Source: JAWKMZ01 sp041391965 (GTDB taxonomy: Bacteria; Bacteroidota; Bacteroidia; Flavobacteriales; Flavobacteriaceae). Taken from it: 64,000 nucleotides of DNA. Each line of letters begins with the position of its first letter. Positions within the stretch are counted from its first letter, which is position 1. Position numbers and translations under genes: made by a program. Under the pieces are notes generated by a model. The model was not told the origin of the DNA. It ran no database searches and saw nothing but the letters and a program-made list of their open reading frames with translations. The DNA lies in the NCBI GenBank assembly GCA_041391965.1, contig JAWKMZ010000001.1:434001-498000 (forward strand). The letters run 5' to 3'. Of the stretch, positions 45,554 through 54,458 are shown one piece after another.

Positions 45554-48500
45554 TAATCTTCAACAAATAAATAGTTTAATTTTTTGTTATTAAACGCGGT
45601 ATTAAATGCGCTAATTTCATCACTTATCAAAGTGTTAAAGGCATCTAATTGGAGGTTTATTTTTGTGGTTAATTCATCTTTTACAGCAACTTCCTGATCT
45701 GTTGGTGCAAAATCACTCATCAAAATCAAATCATTTAAATAACCAAGTTTGTTGGTTAATTTGATAGGAAAGTTCAATGGGTCTTGACCACTTCTGTTTT
45801 GGGTTTGGTATAAGGCTTCTTCAATTTTAGTAAAATCTTCTCTTAGTTTTTTTGATTTTTCTAAAAGGTCTTTTACGCTTTCATGGTCTTTATATTGGGT
45901 TTCAAAAGCTGTGAGTTGGTCTTTTATTTTTCTGATTTTTTTGATGGATTTGTGTGCATTTGTTATGGTGTTATTGACATCTGTAACAAACTGAAACTGT
46001 TTTTTCATGTCATCAATTGTCGATTCTGTTCTTGGGTCTGCAAGTATTGTAAAAGGTTGCGATTGAATGGTTCCATTAACGTTAAGAGTTACTTTATAAG
46101 TGCCAGGAATTGCTTTTGGACCTTCTAAACTTGCCCACCACAAAATCATGCCATCAAATTTTTCAGGACCATCATAAGACATATCCCAAACAAATAGGTT
46201 CGCTCCTTTTTTTACTTCAAGTCTGTTTTCTTTTTTATTTTTGGTACTGAACGTTTTAATCGTATCACCTTTGGTATCAAAATACGTTAATGATACTTCA
46301 TCTGTATCATTGTAATTATTCAAATTAAAATAGGTCATCACACCATTTGGATGGTTGGTTCCCGCAGTTTTACTTCCTTTACGGCTACTTCCTTGCATTT
46401 TGTAGGTTGCTCTTGGTTGAAACATTATATTCTCTTTTGAGTTTAACTTATACAGTTGGTGCAAAAGTGTCAAATCGTCAATAACCCAAAGACTTCGTCC
46501 TTGCGTGGCTACAATTAAATTATCGTTTTTAACTAACATGTCTGTAATTGGAACAATGGGTAAATTAAGTTGAAACGGTTTCCAGTTTTTACCATCATCA
46601 AAAGAAATATACATGCCTGTTTCGGTTCCAGCATAGAGTAATCCTTTTTGTTTTGGGTCTTCACGAACAACTCTGGTAAAGGCTTCTGGTGGAATACCAT
46701 TGGTAATTTTTGTCCACGTTTTACCATAATCTGTGGTTTTATATAGGTATGGGGAGAAATCGCCCAATTTGTATTTAGTCCCTGCAATATAGCAAGTACC
46801 TTCATTAAATGCGCTTGGTTCAATGCTGTTAATCATCATCCATTCTGGCATATTTTTAGGGGTCACATTTTGCCAAGTTTTACCTCCATTTTGAGTTACA
46901 TTTACTAAACCATCATCACTGCCAACCCAAAGCAATCCTTCTTTTAAAGGCGATTCGTTTGCTGCAAAAATGGTACAATAGTACTCTACTGAAGTATTGT
47001 CTTGCGTTATTGGACCACCAGACGATTTTAATTTTTCTGGATCATTACGCGTCAAATCTGGACTAATCATTTCCCAAGATTGTCCTTCATTTTCGGTCAC
47101 ATGAACATGTTGTGAAAAGGCATATAATTTATTAGGGTTATGTTTTGAAAATAGAATGGGAAAATTCCATTGAAATCGATATTTTGCTGCTTCAGCGCCT
47201 GCTCCCATTGGATTATCTGGCCAAACGTCAATAGCTCTAACAGAGCCTGTTTTATGATTAACTCTGGTTAAAAATCCATCATAACTGCCACCATAAACAA
47301 TATCGTCATTTTTAGGATCTACCGCAATATGTGCTGATTCGCCTCCAGCGGTTTCTTCCCAATCATCTTCCGTAATTGCCCAACCATCTGTACGATATGG
47401 AATTCTGACAGTAGAGTTGTCTTGCTGCGCTGCATAAATACGATATGGAAAATGATTGTCGGTAGTCAAACGATAGAATTGTGCTGTTGGCTGATTGTGA
47501 TAGGTACTCCATGTTTCGCCACCATCATAAGTTATTTGAGCGCCTCCATCATCACCAATAATCATTCTATTGGCGTTTTCTGGAGCAATCCACAAATCGT
47601 GATGATCACCATGTGGTGCATTAAAACTCTTAAAGGTTCTACCACCATCAACACTTTTATGGTAGCTTACGTTAAGCACATAAACAATATCTACATCTTT
47701 AGTGTCTGCATAAACACGTGTGTAATACCAAGCGCGTTGGCGCAAACTTCTATCACTATTAACAAGTGTCCAAGTATCACCTCCATCATCACTTCTATAC
47801 AAACCTCCTTTGTCTTTGTTTTCAACCATTGCCCAAACCCGTTGGCTATTAACAGGAGAGACTGTTACACCAATGATTCCAAGCGTATCTTGAGGAAAGC
47901 CTTTGTTTAATGAAATTTCTTTCCAAGTGTTGCCTCTATCGGTACTTTTCCAAAGAGCAGACCCTTCGCCACCAGAACTCAAACTATAAGGTGTACGTTG
48001 TACACGCCATGTGGATGCGTATAAAACCCTTGAATTGGATGGATCCATTGTTAAATCAACAACTCCTGCTTGTTCATTGACAAATAGGGTTTTTTTCCAA
48101 GTCTTGCCACCGTCATTACTTTTATAAACACCTCTGTCTTGTGTGGGTTTATAAATATCACCTAAAACACCAGCAAAAACGACATCATAATTGGTTGGAT
48201 CAACCACAATTCTTGGGACATGGCGTGATTTTTTTAATCCAATATCTGTCCATGTTTTTCCAGCATCTACACTTTTCCAAAGGCCATTTCCAGAAGATAC
48301 ATTTCCTCTGACGGTTTGCTCGCCTCCGCCAACATAAATCACATTAGGATCACTTTTAGCAACAGTAATAGCACCAATACTTCCGCCAAAAAAACCATCA
48401 GAAATATTGTCCCAACTGCGTCCTCCATTGGTTGTTTTCCAAACACCTCCACCTGTTGCTCCAAAATAAAACAAATTAGGCTCATTAGGAACACCAGTAA

Positions 48501-48645
48501 CTGCGGCACTTCTACCACCTCTAAAAGGGCCAAGAAGCCTATATTCTAAAGCATTGTATTGATTTTCATTAAAATTTTGTGCATCAACTACTAATGATAC
48601 TCCTAATAAAAGACCTATTAGAAAGACAGAAACTTTAAATTGCAT
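45553..48645 (-). CDS. Exported BNR/VPS10-like beta-propeller protein
   Basis: A 1030-residue exported protein: signal peptide (SVFLIGLLLGVSLVVDAQN), then at least two beta-propeller blocks of BNR/Asp-box repeats (SxDxGxTW forms such as TTNGGRSWDNI, SVDAGKTWTDI, SNDGGKTWKKT, STDRGNTWKEI, DYGKTWTKI). Residues about 780-900 form a beta domain and the last 130 residues are helical. The family is common in Bacteroidota and labelled sortilin/VPS10-like or glycosyl-hydrolase-like without proven activity. No T9SS sorting domain ends it. It lies between MATE and hemJ in the same transcriptional direction. Confidence 0.88.
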   Translation of the reverse strand: MQFKVSVFLIGLLLGVSLVVDAQNFNENQYNALEYRLLGPFRGGRSAAVTGVPNEPNLFYFGATGGGVWKTTNGGRSWDNISDGFFGGSIGAITVAKSDPNVIYVGGGEQTVRGNVSSGNGLWKSVDAGKTWTDIGLKKSRHVPRIVVDPTNYDVVFAGVLGDIYKPTQDRGVYKSNDGGKTWKKTLFVNEQAGVVDLTMDPSNSRVLYASTWRVQRTPYSLSSGGEGSALWKSTDRGNTWKEISLNKGFPQDTLGIIGVTVSPVNSQRVWAMVENKDKGGLYRSDDGGDTWTLVNSDRSLRQRAWYYTRVYADTKDVDIVYVLNVSYHKSVDGGRTFKSFNAPHGDHHDLWIAPENANRMIIGDDGGAQITYDGGETWSTYHNQPTAQFYRLTTDNHFPYRIYAAQQDNSTVRIPYRTDGWAITEDDWEETAGGESAHIAVDPKNDDIVYGGSYDGFLTRVNHKTGSVRAIDVWPDNPMGAGAEAAKYRFQWNFPILFSKHNPNKLYAFSQHVHVTENEGQSWEMISPDLTRNDPEKLKSSGGPITQDNTSVEYYCTIFAANESPLKEGLLWVGSDDGLVNVTQNGGKTWQNVTPKNMPEWMMINSIEPSAFNEGTCYIAGTKYKLGDFSPYLYKTTDYGKTWTKITNGIPPEAFTRVVREDPKQKGLLYAGTETGMYISFDDGKNWKPFQLNLPIVPITDMLVKNDNLIVATQGRSLWVIDDLTLLHQLYKLNSKENIMFQPRATYKMQGSSRKGSKTAGTNHPNGVMTYFNLNNYNDTDEVSLTYFDTKGDTIKTFSTKNKKENRLEVKKGANLFVWDMSYDGPEKFDGMILWWASLEGPKAIPGTYKVTLNVNGTIQSQPFTILADPRTESTIDDMKKQFQFVTDVNNTITNAHKSIKKIRKIKDQLTAFETQYKDHESVKDLLEKSKKLREDFTKIEEALYQTQNRSGQDPLNFPIKLTNKLGYLNDLILMSDFAPTDQEVAVKDELTTKINLQLDAFNTLISDEISAFNTAFNNKKLNYLFVED

Positions 48646-48693
48646 AAGTGATGTTGGTTTGGTTATGAGCTATTAAAATTAAGGAATTAAATG

Positions 48694-50049
48694 CTAATCT
48701 TTAGGTTTAGAAATTAAATTTAACTTAACCTCTCTATTTAAAAAATAACCTGTAACAATAGTTGAAAGCACATCTGAAATTGGGAAAGACATCCAAACAC
48801 CGAGTTCACCATAAAATTTAGGAAGAATTAAAATAAGTGGAATAAAGAAGAATCCTTGCCTTGTTAAGGTTAACAATAATGCTGGAATTGCTTTTCCAAC
48901 CGCCTGAAAATAGGCGGCTCCAATAAGTTGAAAGGCAATAACTGGAGTTGCGGCAAAAACCCAACGCATATCACTTGGCGTTTGCTTAAGCACTTCTAAA
49001 TCTGTAGTGAACATTTTGGTAATAACTTCTGGGAAAATCATCAACATTATAAAAACCAAGGTTGCTAAAGCTGCTGCATATTTTATAGCGGTATTGATAC
49101 TTTCTCTGACTCTGTGATAATTTTTGGCTCCATAATTAAATCCTGCAATTGGTAAAAATCCTTGAGTAATACCAAACACAGGAAACAGCGCAAACATGAG
49201 CATTCTGCCTACAATAGCATAAGCAGTTACTGATGTTTCGCCTCCTAAATCGAAGAGAATATTGTTCATAAACAAATAGGTAATGCTCACTACAGCTTGT
49301 CTTGCAAGGGTAACAAAACCTAAAGAACTAATTTCTTTTACAATAGGTGCATTCAATCCAAAATGAGGAATACTTATCTTCAATTCGGAGTTTTTAGACA
49401 TAAAAAACCAAAGGATAAACAAAAAGCAAATCACATATGAAATGGTGGTAGCCCAAGCAGCACCTTCCATTCCAAAATCTAATAGGTTGATAAAAATATA
49501 ATCCATCAACAAATTACCAACCGAAGGAATCATCATGGCATACATGGCAAATTTTGGTTTGCCTTCTGCTCTTATTACTGTATTTCCAAGCATACAGAGT
49601 GCCAAAAAAGGGACACCATACAATACAATTTTGTAATAAATTTTAGCAGGCTCAAAAATAGTGCCTTTTCCACCAAAAGAAAAGATGATATTATCAGCAA
49701 AAATTAAGCCTATAATAACCATTGAAATGGTTACAAGCAATGCCAAGGTAATTTGGTTTCCAAACGTTTTTAAAGCTTTTTCATAGTTTGATGCGCCAAG
49801 TGCTCTCGAAATAATGGACGAACCACCAATACCAATACTCATCCCTAACGCGGCAATAAAAAACGACACAGGAAGCACCACATTAATGGCCGCAATGGCA
49901 ATAGAACCAATCCAATTACCCACAAAAATAGTGTCGATAAGAACATTGAGTGACATTACCAAAATACCGATAGAAGCTGGAAGTGCTTGTTTAATTAGTA
50001 GTTTGCTAATAGGTTGTGTGCCTAAATCTTTTGAAGATACATGTGCCAT
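48694..50049 (-). CDS. MATE-family multidrug/metabolite efflux transporter
   Basis: A 451-residue twelve-helix transporter. Characteristic N-terminal segments are ISKLLIKQALPASIGILVMSLN and IGGSSIISRALGA, with a second related half beginning near residue 235 (SLGFVTLARQAVVS). It exchanges cations for organic substrates. It overlaps the hemH stop by a single base (TAATG), so it is translationally coupled to ferrochelatase; export of a porphyrin or heme-related compound is conceivable but only inferred from position. Confidence 0.93.
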   Translation of the reverse strand: MAHVSSKDLGTQPISKLLIKQALPASIGILVMSLNVLIDTIFVGNWIGSIAIAAINVVLPVSFFIAALGMSIGIGGSSIISRALGASNYEKALKTFGNQITLALLVTISMVIIGLIFADNIIFSFGGKGTIFEPAKIYYKIVLYGVPFLALCMLGNTVIRAEGKPKFAMYAMMIPSVGNLLMDYIFINLLDFGMEGAAWATTISYVICFLFILWFFMSKNSELKISIPHFGLNAPIVKEISSLGFVTLARQAVVSITYLFMNNILFDLGGETSVTAYAIVGRMLMFALFPVFGITQGFLPIAGFNYGAKNYHRVRESINTAIKYAAALATLVFIMLMIFPEVITKMFTTDLEVLKQTPSDMRWVFAATPVIAFQLIGAAYFQAVGKAIPALLLTLTRQGFFFIPLILILPKFYGELGVWMSFPISDVLSTIVTGYFLNREVKLNLISKPKD

Positions 50050-51083
50050 TATGCCGTTATAGTTTCAGTTGTTGCCCAGTTATTAATCCATTTAAGCAAC
50101 AAATCAGCCCATTCATCATCATCATTTAAACAAGGAATGGTTGTAAACTCATTGCCACCCATTTCATGAAAAATTTCTTGACCTTCCATGGCAATTTCTT
50201 CTAAAGTTTCTAAACAATCGCTCACAAAAGCTGGTGTAACAATAGCCATATTTTTAATGCCTTTTTTTCCGAGACGCTCAATGGTCAAATCGGTATAAGG
50301 TTGCAACCAAGGATCAAATCCTAAACGCGATTGAAAGGAAGTGGAATAGGTATTGTCTTTAAGTTGAAGTTTTTTGGCCACCAACCGAGTGACTTCCAAA
50401 CACTGATGTCTGTAACAAAACTGGTGTGCTTTTGAAGCTGTTACACAACAACTACCATCAATTTGGCAATGTGATTTTGTAATATCGCTTTTTCTAATAT
50501 GACGCTCAGGAACACCATGATATGAAAACAACAAATGCTCGTAGTTTTTGCCTTCAAGATGTTTTTTGATTGAATTTGAAAGTACTTCTATATAATCTGA
50601 ATTGTTATAAAATGCTGGTAAATCGGAAATTTTCAAGTTAGGAAAATGGTCTTTTCTAAGGGCTTCAGCCAAGACCAAAATAGTTTCTGTAGTTGCCATG
50701 GCAAACTGTGGATACAAAGGGATTATAAATACCTCGTCAACGCCTTTATCTACCAGTTCTTGTAAGCCCTTTTTAATGGTCATGCTTCCGTAACGCATGG
50801 CTAAAGCAACAGGTAAATTGGTCTGTTTTTGAATTTTTTGTTGTAAGCGTTCAGAAATGACTATTAATGGCGAACCTTCTTCCCACCAAATTCTTTTGTA
50901 AGCTGCGGCAGATGCTTTGGGTCTGGTGTTTAAAATAATGCCTTTAACCAATAAGGTTCTTGCTAAAAGTGGAACGTCAATAACGCGTTCGTCCATTAAA
51001 AATTCGCCTAAATATTTTTTAACGTCTTTGGGTTCTGGACTGTCTGGTGAGCCTAAATTGACAAGTAATACTCCTTTTTTCAT
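50049..51083 (-). CDS. hemH: Ferrochelatase
   Basis: A 344-residue enzyme that inserts Fe(II) into protoporphyrin IX, the last step of protoheme synthesis. Signatures include GVLLVNLGSPDSP at the N-terminus, the catalytic His in LLFSYHGVPERHIRK, and YSTSFQSRLGFDPWLQPYT followed by VTPAFVSDCLETLEE. Length fits. It is preceded by the AraC gene (94-base gap with a hairpin) and overlaps MATE by one base. Part of the leftward heme arm. Confidence 0.96.
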   Translation of the reverse strand: MKKGVLLVNLGSPDSPEPKDVKKYLGEFLMDERVIDVPLLARTLLVKGIILNTRPKASAAAYKRIWWEEGSPLIVISERLQQKIQKQTNLPVALAMRYGSMTIKKGLQELVDKGVDEVFIIPLYPQFAMATTETILVLAEALRKDHFPNLKISDLPAFYNNSDYIEVLSNSIKKHLEGKNYEHLLFSYHGVPERHIRKSDITKSHCQIDGSCCVTASKAHQFCYRHQCLEVTRLVAKKLQLKDNTYSTSFQSRLGFDPWLQPYTDLTIERLGKKGIKNMAIVTPAFVSDCLETLEEIAMEGQEIFHEMGGNEFTTIPCLNDDDEWADLLLKWINNWATTETITA

Positions 51084-51100
51084 TGAAAAAATTATTTTTC

Positions 51101-51120
51101 ATTCCTTCGGAGGAAGGAAT
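51101..51120. repeat. Perfect hairpin between araC-type gene and hemH
   Basis: ATTCCTTC and GAAGGAAT form an 8-bp perfect stem with a GGAG loop. It lies 18 bases before the hemH ATG. It may be a terminator for the AraC gene, an attenuator, or a dispersed palindrome; it lacks a strong T-run directly after the stem. Confidence 0.45.
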
Positions 51121-51176
51121 CTTTTCAAGCTTAAAATCTTTTTAATTCTCAAACTTCAGAAGTTGCCGTTTAAGAT

Positions 51177-52070
51177 TTACGAAGATAAGGACATCAAATA
51201 TTTTTTGGGTGTTGTGCCATAGTTTTTTTTAAAAGCAGCAATAAAATGGCTTGCTGTACTATATCCAACTTTTAAACCTACTTCGTTAACATTATGCTCG
51301 CCAGATTCTAATAATTTTCTGGCAACTTCCATTTTGTAATCAAATAAAAAGCTATAAACGGTGTCGCCATAAATTTGTTTAAACCCTTCTTTTAGCTTTT
51401 TTAAAGTCAAGCCAATTTGATCAGCAAGTTCTTGCAAACTTGGTGGTTCTGCCATTTGAGAGATGATAATGTCTTTAGCCTTTCGTATTTTAATCACATT
51501 GGTTTCATCTACCAAAAATGGACATTGTTCAATGTTAGCATCTTCATTTCGGTTAAAATACAAACTCAACAATTCATAAGCTTTTCCTTTAAAGTAAAGG
51601 TTTTTAATAGATTGATTTAAGTTGTAATGAATTAATTGTGTGAGCACAATAGCCATTGATGGCGAAATTTTTCCGTCTTTATAATACTTTTTGTCTTTAT
51701 TGTCATCACTTAAAAAGGTAATATAATCGGCTTCTTGAGAAAACAATCCATGAAACTTTTTGATAGAAATTAATACAGACACCAACCACGAATTAGGATG
51801 AATTTCTAAATGAATTGGCAAATCGCGTTGCGGATTATACAGTAGCAAGGAGTTTTCTTCTAAAATATCGAGTGTATAACGGCCTTCATTAAAATTAAAT
51901 TTGCTATAACCCTTCAAACAAAAATGAAACTGAATAAAACTGCTATCTATAGCACGTTCAACAAGCGCCATATTGTGACTTTCGTTTTGATAGGTCAACA
52001 CAAAAAAGCCATCGTCAATTTTGGTTTCATCAAAAGACCCTTTAGCGACATTTTTTAACTCTGAATTCAT
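51177..52070 (-). CDS. AraC-family transcriptional regulator
   Basis: A 297-residue regulator. Residues about 1-170 form a cupin-like sensor domain and about 195-297 the double helix-turn-helix (SLQELADQIGLTLKKLKEGF and NEVGLKVGYSTASHFIAAFKKNYGTTPKKY). It is divergent from hemA with about 200 bases between, both with TAnnTTTG elements, so regulation of the flanking heme arms is likely but not shown. A short palindrome AATCT-N5-AGATT (52083-52097) lies 13 bases before its start. Confidence 0.92.
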   Translation of the reverse strand: MNSELKNVAKGSFDETKIDDGFFVLTYQNESHNMALVERAIDSSFIQFHFCLKGYSKFNFNEGRYTLDILEENSLLLYNPQRDLPIHLEIHPNSWLVSVLISIKKFHGLFSQEADYITFLSDDNKDKKYYKDGKISPSMAIVLTQLIHYNLNQSIKNLYFKGKAYELLSLYFNRNEDANIEQCPFLVDETNVIKIRKAKDIIISQMAEPPSLQELADQIGLTLKKLKEGFKQIYGDTVYSFLFDYKMEVARKLLESGEHNVNEVGLKVGYSTASHFIAAFKKNYGTTPKKYLMSLSS

Positions 52071-52136
52071 TTTATTATTTTTAATCTTATTTAGATTGAT
52101 TCTAAACTAATATTACAAAAAGCTTTGCTATGACTG

Positions 52137-52144
52137 CAAAAGTA
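52137..52144 (-). promoter_or_regulatory. -7 element of the AraC-type gene
   Basis: Minus-strand TACTTTTG fits TAnnTTTG and ends 66 bases before the ATG, leaving a leader that contains the AATCT/AGATT palindrome. Confidence 0.5.
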
Positions 52145-52238
52145 TGACTTTTATCAGATTATACTAAAAATAAGCTTTAAAAAACCACCAGCGACATTTA
52201 AAGTTCTTTTAGCGTTACTTTTTTAAAAAGAACAACTC

Positions 52239-52246
52239 TATTTTTG
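52239..52246 (+). promoter_or_regulatory. -7 element of the rightward heme operon
   Basis: TATTTTTG fits TAnnTTTG and ends 24 bases before the hemA ATG. Confidence 0.55.
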
Positions 52247-52270
52247 TTTCTTTGAATTTCCAAATCAAAT

Positions 52271-53530
52271 ATGGAGTATCAACACACAAAAAAAAGCACC
52301 TATTTTTATGCTATAGGTTTAAGTTACAAAAAGGCCGATGCTGACATTAGAGGGCATTTTAGCTTGGAGGAAGCTGCAAAAACAACGCTTCTCAATCAGG
52401 CAAAAACGGCTGGTATTGAAAGTTTGATTGTAACCTCAACCTGTAATCGAACCGAAATTTACGGTTTTGCTGAACATCCATTTCAACTCATCAAATTGCT
52501 TTGCGATAATACCAAAGGTACAGTTGAAGAGTTTCAGGAAGTTGCCTACATTTACAAAAACAAAGAAGCCATCAATCATATTTTTAGAGTAGGCTCTGGT
52601 TTAGACAGCCAAATTCTTGGTGACTTTGAAATTATCAGCCAGTTAAAAACAAGCGCCAGAGTTTCAAAAAAATTAGGCTTACTCAATGCGTTTATGGAGC
52701 GTCTTATCAATGCGGTTATTCAAGCCAGCAAACGTATTAAAACCGAGACTGAAATTTCATCAGGTGCCACCTCAGTATCATTTGCATCTGTGCAGTATAT
52801 TTTAAATACGGTTGAAACCGTCACCACCAAAAATATTTTGCTTTTTGGAACAGGAAAAATTGGAAGAAACACCTGCGAAAACCTTATAAAACACACTAAA
52901 AACGAGCATATCACCTTAATAAATAGAACTAAAACCAAAGCGGAACACATTGCTGGAAAGTTCAATTTGGTGGTTAAAGATTATGCTAATTTACAAGAAG
53001 AAATCAACGCTTCCGATATTTTAATTGTCGCCACAGGAGCTCAAAACCCAACAGTGGATAAGCATTGTATCCAATCTAAAAAACCCTTATTGATTTTAGA
53101 TTTATCCATCCCAAGAAATGTGCATCAAAATGTAACTGAACTTGCAAACGTTACTTTAGTGCATTTAGATGATTTATCACAAATAACAGATGACACTTTA
53201 GAACGCAGAAAAACTCATATTCCTGTTGCAGAACGAATTATTGAAGATATAAAAGCTGAATTTAATGATTGGATGGAAACCCGAAAATTTGCGCCAACCA
53301 TTAATGCGCTCAAACATAAACTCCTCGATTTTAAAAATGCTGAAATAGACCTTCAACGTAAAAAGAATGCTGATTTTAATGAAGCGCAAATTGAGTTAAT
53401 TAGCAATAACATCATTCAAAAAATTACCAATCATTTTGCACATCATTTAAAAGGAGATGACGTCCCAACAGATGAAAGCTTAGAACTCATCAAAAAAGTA
53501 TTTCAGTTAGAAACGACCACACATGTCTAA
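52271..53530 (+). CDS. hemA: Glutamyl-tRNA reductase
   Basis: A 419-residue NADPH-dependent enzyme that reduces glutamyl-tRNA(Glu) to glutamate-1-semialdehyde, the committed step of C5-pathway heme synthesis. The nucleophile is Cys58 in STCNRTEIYG. GSGLDSQILGDFEI is the family signature, FGTGKIGRNTCENL the NADPH site, and the C-terminal dimerisation helix begins near residue 330. Normal length. First gene of the rightward heme operon; overlaps hemC by 8 bases. Confidence 0.97.
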   Translation: MEYQHTKKSTYFYAIGLSYKKADADIRGHFSLEEAAKTTLLNQAKTAGIESLIVTSTCNRTEIYGFAEHPFQLIKLLCDNTKGTVEEFQEVAYIYKNKEAINHIFRVGSGLDSQILGDFEIISQLKTSARVSKKLGLLNAFMERLINAVIQASKRIKTETEISSGATSVSFASVQYILNTVETVTTKNILLFGTGKIGRNTCENLIKHTKNEHITLINRTKTKAEHIAGKFNLVVKDYANLQEEINASDILIVATGAQNPTVDKHCIQSKKPLLILDLSIPRNVHQNVTELANVTLVHLDDLSQITDDTLERRKTHIPVAERIIEDIKAEFNDWMETRKFAPTINALKHKLLDFKNAEIDLQRKKNADFNEAQIELISNNIIQKITNHFAHHLKGDDVPTDESLELIKKVFQLETTTHV

Positions 53531-54458
53531 ATTGATTAGAATTGGTACTCGCGATAGTCAATTGGCACTGTGGCAAGCCAAAACCGTACAGCAACAGCTC
53601 GACCATTTAGGCTATAAAACCCAATTGGTTCCTGTAAAATCTACAGGCGATTTGGTGTTGGACAAGCCCTTATACGAGCTTGGTATTACAGGAATTTTTA
53701 CTAAAACCTTAGATATTGCAATGCTAAATGGCGATGTGGACATTGCTGTACATTCTATGAAAGATGTACCAACCTTATTGCCAAAAGGGATTGTGCAAAG
53801 TGCGGTTTTAAAACGCGCAACAGGTGATGATATTTTGGTGTATAAAGATTTAGATTTTTTAAATGCTGAAGGAACCATTGCTACAGGAAGTTTGCGCAGA
53901 AAGGCACAATGGCTCCACAAATATCCATCACATAAAGTTGAAGATTTACGCGGCAATGTCAATACACGCTTACAAAAACTTGAAGACAACGCTTGGAATG
54001 CGGCTATTTTTGCCAAAGCTGGCTTAGAGCGCATTAATGTATTACCAAAAAATTACATCGCAATCAATTGGATGGTGCCAGCACCAGCACAAGGTGCTAT
54101 GGTTGTTGTCACTTTAGAAAATGATGCGTATTGTACAGAAGCTGTTTCAAAACTCAACCATCAACCAAGCCATATTTGCACACATATAGAACGTGAGTTT
54201 TTGCGTGTGTTAGAAGGTGGTTGTACAGCACCAATTGGAGCATTAGCCACCATTGAAGAACAAACTGTATTGTTTGAAGGAGTCCTACTTTCATTAGATG
54301 GAAAAGAAAAGTTAGTTGTAAAAAAGGAAGTGGAAATTAATGATTTTAAAGGATTTGGAAAATTGTGTGCTTTAGAAATATTAAACAATGGAGGTAAGAA
54401 ACTAATGGAAAACATTAAATTTGACCTTAAGGAAACTAAAAAAGGCAATGAAAACTAA
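53523..54458 (+). CDS. hemC: Hydroxymethylbilane synthase (porphobilinogen deaminase)
   Basis: A 311-residue enzyme that polymerises four porphobilinogens into hydroxymethylbilane. Seen are RIGTRDSQLALWQA, the catalytic Asp region DIAVHSMKDVPT, TGSLRRKAQ, and Cys234 in EGGCTAPIG, which attaches the dipyrromethane cofactor. Length is normal. It overlaps hemA by 8 bases and trkH by 11 bases. Confidence 0.97.
   Translation: MSKLIRIGTRDSQLALWQAKTVQQQLDHLGYKTQLVPVKSTGDLVLDKPLYELGITGIFTKTLDIAMLNGDVDIAVHSMKDVPTLLPKGIVQSAVLKRATGDDILVYKDLDFLNAEGTIATGSLRRKAQWLHKYPSHKVEDLRGNVNTRLQKLEDNAWNAAIFAKAGLERINVLPKNYIAINWMVPAPAQGAMVVVTLENDAYCTEAVSKLNHQPSHICTHIEREFLRVLEGGCTAPIGALATIEEQTVLFEGVLLSLDGKEKLVVKKEVEINDFKGFGKLCALEILNNGGKKLMENIKFDLKETKKGNEN

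Noticed and set aside
47422..47910. A 162-codon open frame on the plus strand
   Set aside because: Antisense to the BNR propeller gene, with repetitive Ile/Thr/Ser composition and no homology-like features.
53612..54034. A 140-codon open frame antisense to hemC
   Set aside because: Complement of a conserved enzyme gene; no promoter or domain.
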